Part shown: positions 56,717 to 64,000 of the stretch, in pieces
Position numbering within the stretch: position 1 is the first letter of the stretch
How the letters are laid out: each line of letters opens with the position of its first letter
Source: Triplophysa rosa
Taxonomy: Eukaryota > Chordata > Actinopteri > Cypriniformes > Nemacheilidae
Direction: 5' to 3'
Assembly (NCBI RefSeq): GCF_024868665.1
Contig: NC_079908.1
Coordinates: 5,280,504-5,344,503, forward strand
Length of the DNA stretch: 64,000 bases
The notes under the pieces: model-generated
What the model was told of the DNA's origin: nothing
Databases searched by the model: none
What the model saw: only the letters and a program-made list of their open reading frames with translations
Made by a program: the position numbers and the translations under genes

Positions 56717-58986
56717 ACTCTTCCAATACAGCAAATACATAAATAACTTTAGCAAAGACAAGATTGCTTTAGGTTTTATTTAAATCATATGTAAATCTTG
56801 TCCAATTGAAAAGTAAATCTTCACAATTTGAAAAATTCAAGATTTGGCAACAAAATACACCTGTTGAGGACAAGGCAAAGATTATCTTCATGTACAGCCT
56901 GAATTTTATAGCACGACTTTAACAATGTGCTGTAAGCAGTCTGTGACTTAAGATTGACGCCAACTATATGCATTTTTTTTTACATTGCAAACCTGCCATC
57001 AGAGTGTATTTTCATGCTTTAGGTGTTAATCTGAGTACATTTCGACATGAAGAGCAAACATGGTGAACTGAACCGATGCAAAAGTCAGCTTTCCCCGCCC
57101 GCATCCATAAACAACCATCATTCACCACTCGCGGGAGATTAAATCTGTGAACACATTGCCCTTAAACACAAGCTTTATTCTGGTATATGTTTAGTAAATA
57201 AAATCCTGTTTCACTCTGAAATAACTCAGTTTAAGCAGGGTTGTAAACAGTGTGGAATCGTGCAATTTTGCCTTCCAGTTCTACATTTACTGACAGATAA
57301 TTATGGGCTATTCCTTGTGTTTATAACACTCAGCGATGATGCAACAACCAACCTCAATACTAAATTATGTCATTAAAATAAGATGTGTTAAATAAATCAT
57401 ATATGGTTACAATTAGTATCATTGCAGCCCATTCACAAGTGCATTTCCATGCCAAATATAGCCTATAATAAGCTTTCCATTCCTCCTCAGCTGGGGTCTC
57501 GTTTCCAAAGCTGCTGCGCTTATTGTGGATGTAGGCCATTGACGGCACTAATGTAAGGATGCCAAGGGGATATGTTTGGTTTGGCAGGAGGCCCCAGTGA
57601 AAGCATTCAACTGCCTCTCACCTCGCGTCTCTTCAATGCTCTAGCAGAATTAATAAATAGATCTTGGTAAACAGATGGTCCGCTATACACCTCAAGCAAA
57701 ACATTGCAGTGAAATCTTTTGCATTGCCTTTTGATGGGGAAAATAACCATAGTTCATTGTATGAAACTGTATCTGGCTCACTGATTTTCTTTGAAATTCT
57801 ATATGATTTTTATTTGAATGAAATATATATTGGAATATTTATTTAAAATATTTAAAAGAGTATGACAAGAAGACCCCATTTACAGTTTTTCTCGATTGCT
57901 AACACACAATTCATGAAACAATTCACCATTTTCTGACAACTATAAACACATTCTCAGAACAATACACCAACGTGTACAAACCCCACACAGAAACAGCCTC
58001 GTTTCGCAAAGGTTTGACCATGTTCTCATTCAGAAAACACTATATACATATACTGTAGCTACACTACATATAGCTTGTACAGAATATATCATTTGCGTCC
58101 TTTTATGTTACAACCAATGCAACAATAAGGCCATGCCATTTATTTTGGCTCCTGTTTGTTAATGTTTGTTTTTCTGTTTTCAGATTATTTTAGCTAACCA
58201 TTGGGTTAGGTTACTGACTAACTGAGTCTGGACATGTAAATCCTTATCAGGTCCATGTAATAGATTTACCATGTGTATTCCTAACGGGACATTTTTCCAC
58301 CGCCACCTGATAGCTGGAGGCTGCGGTACTGTACGATCATATGACTAGGTTGCGATTGGGAATTACAGAGGGGGTTGGCCATACACAAACCCCTTAGAAA
58401 GTCAAAACAAAGCTTTGTATATTGTACTTTACTTTGTATACTATTCTTCTGTCAAAATGGGTATGCTCCCTCTTTTATAGGTCATTTTTACCAGCATTTG
58501 CCAGAAACAAAGCTCATTTCATTGATTCACCAGTGGGGCATGTTGTCACAGTGACATCCTGCTGTTTATACACTGTTTATTAAACGAAGGCGATATTTTA
58601 GAACAAACGCGCATTTTAAATGTAATAAACACCGTAATAAATCAAATTTCAGACAAAACTTTTATTAAACTAAGCAATTGATAAAATAGCACGTAACCTG
58701 TGACAACTAGCCCCGGTCTCCCCTCTCCGTGCCGCTGTGGACTTTGAATGGACGCACGGCTGCTGTAGTGTCCGTGACTGTGATTGGTCAACACCTGCTC
58801 ACCTCCTTCATCCAAACTGACATGAGTTAGAGGAAATATAGGCAGCATCCATTGCCCCCCATTCTCACTGCGCTTCTCTCTTCACCGCATGAACGTCCAC
58901 ACAGTGTATGCTCATCTGAAAGTGATCCAGACGCACGGCACAAACGGAATCCGCAGGTGTAGACAGCGTTGTCATTACCGTCAGAA
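56717..58986. other. stc2 upstream region
   Basis: 57360-57660 is repeat-poor and may hold conserved non-coding sequence. 58690-58986 (CCCCGGTCTCCCCTCTCCGT, GCACGGCTGCTG) is the probable stc2 promoter/5' UTR. No TATA box is evident close to the ATG. Confidence 0.35.
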
Positions 58987-59131
58987 ATGCGTGCTCGGTT
59001 TATCATAGGAGTGCTTTTATTTGTACTGGCGGTGCGGCAAACTGGCGCGAGTGAGTCGAGCAGCGCTCATGACAGCTCGCAGGAGAGATCAATGAATATC
59101 CAGAAGAGGAGACTGTCTCTGCAGAACACAG
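58987..59131 (+). CDS. stc2: stc2 coding exon 1 (signal peptide)
   Basis: The exon runs from ATG 58987 to the donor AACACAG|GTAAAA at 59132. It encodes the signal peptide and the start of the mature chain, ending RLSLQNT. Frame is open further upstream only through a TTG codon, so the ATG at 58987 is the preferred start. Confidence 0.93.
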
Positions 59132-61597
59132 GTAAAACTATCTCATGCATCCATCTACCTGTTCAAATGACTTTTATTACAGCTTTATACAACTTTAATG
59201 CGGTTTGTTATCTAACTTCTACTTAGAAAGATGACGGAGTCTGTCCGAGGCTACTGCTTTTTTACATAAGTCAGATGGTACTGTTTGCAACTCAAAGCGC
59301 ATTAAAAAGCTTTTCAATCTAAATCAATAAGATTGTTAAAATGTAAAATATTTTAAATAATGTAAATAACTGTTCGTAAACTTACACGCGGTGCACGTTA
59401 AATCTGGAGGGAAAATCTGAATAGATGAGACGGAAAGGCAAACGAGCGATGACGTCACACCTTACGCGCCAAACATAACGAAGGCGCAATGTTTCGAGTA
59501 TTTAACACAGGTTAATTTGAGTAAGCCTCTTTCTGTTGTTTTTTTTTCTGTTTCTTATCATTTTTTACTGATTTATTTTTGTTCCCCCCTAATTTTCTAC
59601 TCTTTTTTTTCATTACTGGTATGCTCAACCTAATGATGTTGGTATTTTGTATATTTAGAAATTGAATTAAATGCCTTTTTGTTCGTAAAGTTGAATCATT
59701 CGATAAAAAATGTTTCAAGTATTTCGAAACTTTCAAATAGCAATCTGCCAACAGTGTATATATTTACAGTGTCGATCCTTATGAAAACTACTCATGGTTT
59801 TATTATAGTAAAATTACAGTAACCATAGATCCATAGACCATGGATAAACTATGGTAATGGTGAGACCATAGTAAATTTGTGGTTACTATGATTTTAATAC
59901 GAAAAATAGGGTTACTACAGTATGTTTTTGGTCAATGCTTTTATTCAATGTGATGTACATTGCATTTAAAGTATGCATTTTATCATTTACAGAAACATGT
60001 TATTAGTTTAATAGTATAATAAACATTCATTTACTTCATTCTTATATTTACAGTGTGTTAGTCACAGATTTTTTGTACTGCACTTTAACCATCATCAGAA
60101 ACTATGTTAAGAATAATTGTACGACCACACAATAGTTGAAAAATAAATATATTTTTAGTTTTTTTGTACGGTAATACACAGTAAAATGACTGAACTTTCT
60201 CTCTTCTGTTCTCCAGCGGAAATTCAACAGTGCCTCTTAAATGCGGGTGATGTGGGTTGCGGGATGTTAGAGTGCTTCAACAACAACTCCTGCGAGATCC
60301 GTGGACTTCATGACATCTGCATGAACTTCCTCCACAACGCAGGCAAATTTGACTCTCAGGTTAGATTCTTACTGATCAATCGCACTTCAGAACGATAAGG
60401 TCACATGTCACGAATTCAATACTGTGTAACTATACACTCATACTAACAAGAATATGTAATTAATGTGTAATTACCCACTGTGATTGTTATTACATATTAA
60501 TTAGCAATAATGTAACGTAAACTGTCACGTGTTTAGATATTTAGGCTTCAATAATATCTAGCATCCACTGAGCACCTCATAAATGAGCGCTGGGAATGTG
60601 CACATTATACAGTATATCCATATAATGAGACACACTTGAGCTGAAATCAGCGTTTTGCCATTAATTGCGTGTGCAAACGGCTGCGGGTTGACGAACGGCT
60701 TATGTATCACCCTAGGGAAAATCCTTTATCAAAGACGCGCTGAAGTGCATGGCCCACGGACTGCGGCACAAGTTCAGCTGTGTCAGCCGCAAGTGTCTGG
60801 CCGTAAAAGAGATGGTGTTTCAGCTTCAGCGCGAATGTTACATCAAGCACAACCTTTGCTCGGCGGTGAGAGAGAACGTCAACGTCATGGTGGAGATGAT
60901 CCACTTCAAGGACCTGTTTCCCAGAGGGTTAGTAGTAACATACATGCGTCAAGTCATTGCATTATTATGATTCTACTCATACTGTATGTTCAACCACCTA
61001 AAAATGAAAATTCTGTCATCGTTTACTCAGAACACAACAGAAGATATTTTGAAGAATGTTTGCAACCGAACAACGGCAGTACCCATTCACTTTGGCATTG
61101 GTTTTGAGTCCATACAGTAGAAGTGAATGGGTACTGCCATTGTTTGTTAAAAACGAGCCTGCATTTTATAATAACGTGAATAAAGCTTATTATTTTCCTT
61201 ATTAAGGCCTCACGTGGAGTTGGTGAATATCTTGCTGGGCTGTGGTGAGGAGGTGCGGGTCGCCATCAGCCGTCGAATACGAACTCAGTGCGAGCAGAAC
61301 TGGGGAGCTCTGTGCGGGAGTCTAAGTCTCTGTGTCCTCAGAAAGGAAGTGGACCAGACCAGTTCCACCCTCGCCCCTGCAACCACCACGGACATCACGA
61401 CCCCGCCAGGACTCAACGCCAATTCCCTCCCGCCTGCGGCCCTGGTACGTCCCGAGGCTGATGGGGAAAAGATGTGGACGCTCACAGAAGATGCAGATGA
61501 ACATCCCAATCCGTCCTCAGGCCTTCAGGCCCAACACAACATCTCTAATGCTAATAAACAGCTGAAGAGATTTCTGAATGCCACAAAAAGGAGGTGA
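58987..61597 (+). CDS. stc2: stc2: stanniocalcin-2, four coding exons
   Basis: Joining 58987-59131, 60217-60359, 60716-60927 and 61207-61597 gives 891 nt, 296 residues plus stop (human STC2 has 302). Phases and GT/AG junctions all fit. The start ATG at 58987 is followed by a hydrophobic signal peptide (IIGVLLFVLAV, residues ~5-15). The mature protein carries the stanniocalcin cysteine pattern: Cys54, 63, 68, 74, 107, 118, 123 and later Cys179, 195, 203, 209. An N-glycosylation sequon N71-N-S lies in NNNSCEIRG, where the family keeps one. Stanniocalcin-2 is a secreted disulphide-linked homodimeric glycoprotein that inactivates the IGF-binding-protein protease PAPP-A by covalent linkage; it is also tied to calcium/phosphate balance and ER stress. 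Cys118 matches the human cysteine reported to make that link. The C-terminal ~85 residues are Pro/Thr/Asn-rich and less conserved. Teleosts have stc2a and stc2b; I cannot tell which this is. Confidence 0.95.
59800..59940. repeat. ACTATGG/CCATAGT palindromic repeat in stc2 intron 1
   Basis: ACAGTAACCATAGATCCATA, AAACTATGGTAATGG and GTGGTTACTATGATT pair with each other. It resembles a worn MITE of the same kind as 23500-23660. Confidence 0.4.
60217..60359 (+). CDS. stc2: stc2 coding exon 2
   Basis: The acceptor is TTCTCCAG ending at 60216 and the donor is CTCAG|GTTAGA at 60360. The exon encodes AEIQQCLLNAGDVGCG and continues to FLHNAGKFDSQ. It contains the conserved N-glycosylation sequon NNS. 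Confidence 0.93.
60716..60927 (+). CDS. stc2: stc2 coding exon 3
   Basis: The acceptor is CACCCTAG ending at 60715 and the donor GTTAGT starts at 60928. The exon encodes GKSFIKDALKCMAHGLRHKF through VEMIHFKDLFPR and ends 2 nt into a Gly codon. It holds the HKFSCVSRKC segment with Cys118. Confidence 0.93.
60995..61150. mobile_element. Angel-like MITE in stc2 intron 3, truncated
   Basis: AAAATGAAAATTCTGTCATC, ACACAACAGAAGATATTTTG and the self-inverse GTACCCATTCACTT / AAGTGAATGGGTAC lie between exons 3 and 4. The right arm is missing. Confidence 0.7.
61207..61597 (+). CDS. stc2: stc2 coding exon 4 (terminal)
   Basis: The acceptor is CCTTATTAAG ending at 61206. The exon completes the Gly codon and encodes PHVELVNILLGCGEEV, CEQNWGALC and the variable tail, with stop TGA at 61595-61597. 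Confidence 0.92.
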
Positions 61598-62775
61598 AGA
61601 GGCCGCTCAGTGCCTTCAGCAGCCCACACATACTTATTTGTGACAGCTATTCTCTATCTCTGCCTCACTCAAGGACATATAAGCTGCAGTGTTTAATGAT
61701 GACAGGGTATTTCTTGGTTATGAAGTTACATTTAGAGCTGACACTAGTCATTGCTACATTAGTTTTTCGTTTGTTTTGTAGGTCATTTTGTGCAAACACA
61801 GACTGGTACAACAATATTCGACGGGAGGAGTTTTACCCTTTGTAGATGTGTTGGTAGATTGTGGACAAAGTGCATTCCTAAGACTGCAGAGAGTATTTGT
61901 GATGACATCATTCCGTACGCTCAGTATTTGTTAGCACTGAAACAACAAAAACATTTGGGCGAATGTCTGGGTCACCTTTTACCCCAAAATCAAATTATTG
62001 CATCGTCATTATTAACGTAGATGTTTGCAATTGCCATCATTTTAATGGTGATTCTTATTGCAGCGATAAAGCCATTGTTCTGCATTGTGGTGATTTCATT
62101 AAGCAAAATATAATTTTGGGGTAAAATACGACCAATCTTTCCAGGTTTCACAAGATTCACTTATTTGGTGAATTAAAAAAGAATGTGTGTGGCCTCCCTA
62201 AATATTAAGTACAAGTACAGCCTCATCAGGTGATATAAGCTCTTATGCAGCAAAAGTGCGCAAACAAACGTGTCAACTGCGATGCTGCTTTTACCAAGAC
62301 ATGACATTTTTATTATCAGATATCATATCTTTTTAATTAAACATGATTCATACATGATTAAGCCTAAATAAAGTGTAGTCCAACACACAAACACTTCAAA
62401 ACAGTATCCAGACCTACCTCATCTCTGTAACATGCGCCTATATTGATATGCTGTGTAATATATAAAAATGGTCATTGCATAGATTCACTCCCCTCTGCAA
62501 AATTTATGGTGTTGATCTATCACTCATTTGTTTTATTTAAAATCATTTCTCTAAAGTTATGCATGAAATTTATCTTACGGACTTTTATTTTGAAGTCGGG
62601 TTTATCACAGCCACTGTACAGTGCTGTTACGTCAATTTACATAAATGCCTGTGCTATTTATTTGTTGTTGTTTTACTGTTATTTTATCAACCACTCCCAC
62701 GTTTTTTGGGGGGGATCTGTAACAAAATATTAAGTGTAATCAATAAAACGATTTCCACAATAAATTAAACTTATT
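61598..62775 (+). other. stc2: stc2 3' UTR with poly(A) signals
   Basis: The ~1.15 kb after the stop is non-coding and has no recognisable repeat. AATAAA hexamers occur at 62742-62747 and 62759-62764, followed by a T/G-rich stretch, so the transcript probably ends near 62775. The end is inferred from the hexamers only. Confidence 0.55.
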
Positions 62776-64000
62776 CAGTTATTGTGGGTCTTTTGTCGAG
62801 TAGACACAATTGTTTACGGTTTCTTTTTTAAGTGGTTACAAATTCGTTTTTGCTTTATTCAGTTTTAATACAGAGGGATGCAATGTGTTTCAAGACTAAA
62901 AAACAAGCTTTAAAAATTTTAACTACTTATTCAGAGGACAAAAGCAATATCCTCCTGATAAAACAAGGTTTAGTGCACCACCTAGTGGCTTGACCAGTAA
63001 AGACCAAACAGAAGTTTAACAGTAAAGTGTCAAGTAACTCCCAGTTTACAGAAACATGGCACTCAAGGATATTTAGTGTAGGGAGAATAAATTATTATAG
63101 GACATTAATTTTAGGACCATCTTTTTTTTTTTTTGCACATTTTGTCTCCAAACCTTCATTCTCACAGTTATTTTACTTCTTAATACTGATTCTCAATGGA
63201 ATACACTAAACATAATGCATCTTCAACTGTCTTTATTTCTCTATGGTGTTGTTATTTTGCATTACATATTTAGATTTTTCCTATTAACATAATGACAATT
63301 AAAATACATGGACAATTAAAATACATGGTAATGAATTTAGTTAAATATAAAAAATGTCACGGCACATATTTCATATTTTTGTCTCGTTTATAAAGCGAAA
63401 TGTGAACATGCTATTGCCAAAATTAATGATGTTTCATAAAAGTCATACTTTATATCAAAAACTTGATCATCTTCTAGGCTGTAATAGGCCAAATTGTCAT
63501 TTCCATAACATTCTAACGTCTTATTACAAAACAATCATAGGAATTGAATGTAGTATAAAGTTATACAGTATCTTCGGTGTTGCAAAACTACGTTCATAAG
63601 GCACAAACATCTTGCAGATTTTTTTCAAATTCATGAAGATTTCCAACTGTTAGATTTAAAACTGAGATAAAACAATGCAATTGTGCTAAAATAAAATATT
63701 TAAATAGAATTAATACGCTTCTATTTTCTACATTAGTAAGCTGAGATTGTATAAATGCATTTTAATATCCTGCCTTTGTGTTGAGAATTTCCGCACTTGT
63801 TAATATAAACTAAGTAGTTCAATATATTGGCATTGTGTAGATCTACAAAAGGATAGTTCAATGGTTATTTTCATCCAATTTAGGGAATGCAATTATCAGT
63901 CCTGTGGTTGAATGTGCTTCTATTCCCTGAGCAAAGAATTCCTCCACAAGTCATTCTGAAGGACACGCCAGGTTAAACTCATGGAGCCAGTCTTAATTGA
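62776..64000. other. Intergenic downstream of stc2
   Basis: The sequence is A+T-rich. CACCTAGTGGCTTGACC at ~62980 is a common fish repeat motif. No gene is seen up to the window end. Confidence 0.35.

Noticed and set aside
58969..58986. Upstream in-frame extension of stc2 exon 1
   Set aside because: It would start at TTG (58969); the ATG at 58987 begins a normal signal peptide.

Overview
The window looks like teleost fish DNA, most likely a cyprinid (carp or minnow family). It is A+T-rich, carries many (CA)n/(GT)n arrays, is crowded with palindromic miniature transposons of types common in cyprinid genomes, and contains fish DIRS- and L2-type retroelements. The only host genes I can support are two split genes at the right end, both on the + strand: bod1 (3 coding exons, 47.1-48.4 kb) and stc2 (4 coding exons, 59.0-61.6 kb). 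BOD1 and STC2 are also neighbours in the same order and orientation in human (established knowledge), so this is a conserved microsynteny block. The assignment to Cyprinidae is inference.

Layout. 0-12 kb: intergenic, with an Angel-like MITE, (GT)n and (CA)n arrays, two TTAA-flanked piggyBac-type MITEs, a TA-flanked MITE and a hAT-type MITE. 12.2-16.2 kb: a DIRS-type tyrosine-recombinase retrotransposon with inverted terminal repeats and a composite internal complementary region, broken by frameshifts and stops and sitting inside a small MITE. 16.4-33 kb: intergenic with many MITEs, a solo LTR (20.7-21.2 kb), a ~600-bp TIR element invaded by a MITE, and a hAT MITE nested in another MITE with a perfect 8-bp target duplication. 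33.8-37.4 kb: a nest in which an outer TIR element holds a hAT-like element, which holds a 2.2-kb non-autonomous LTR retrotransposon. 37.6-40.3 kb: a 5'-truncated L2/CR1-type LINE with an open reverse-transcriptase frame. 40-47 kb: Angel-like MITEs, a tRNA-Lys-like relic, a TIR element, repeat-free sequence that may hold regulatory elements, and a 56-bp-arm inverted repeat. 47-64 kb: bod1, a TTAA-flanked MITE, more MITEs, then stc2 and its 3' UTR.

How the genes work together: BOD1 is a kinetochore/PP2A-B56 regulator and STC2 is a secreted glycoprotein hormone that inhibits the protease PAPP-A. They share no known pathway; their adjacency is ancestral linkage. The rest of the window is dominated by selfish elements at different stages of decay. 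I found no bacterial-type system, no CRISPR array, no rRNA and no intact tRNA. The strongest unusual signals are element architectures (DIRS internal complementary region, non-autonomous LTR element with an unassigned ORF, three-level nest) and an unexplained near-perfect long inverted repeat at 44.9-45.3 kb.
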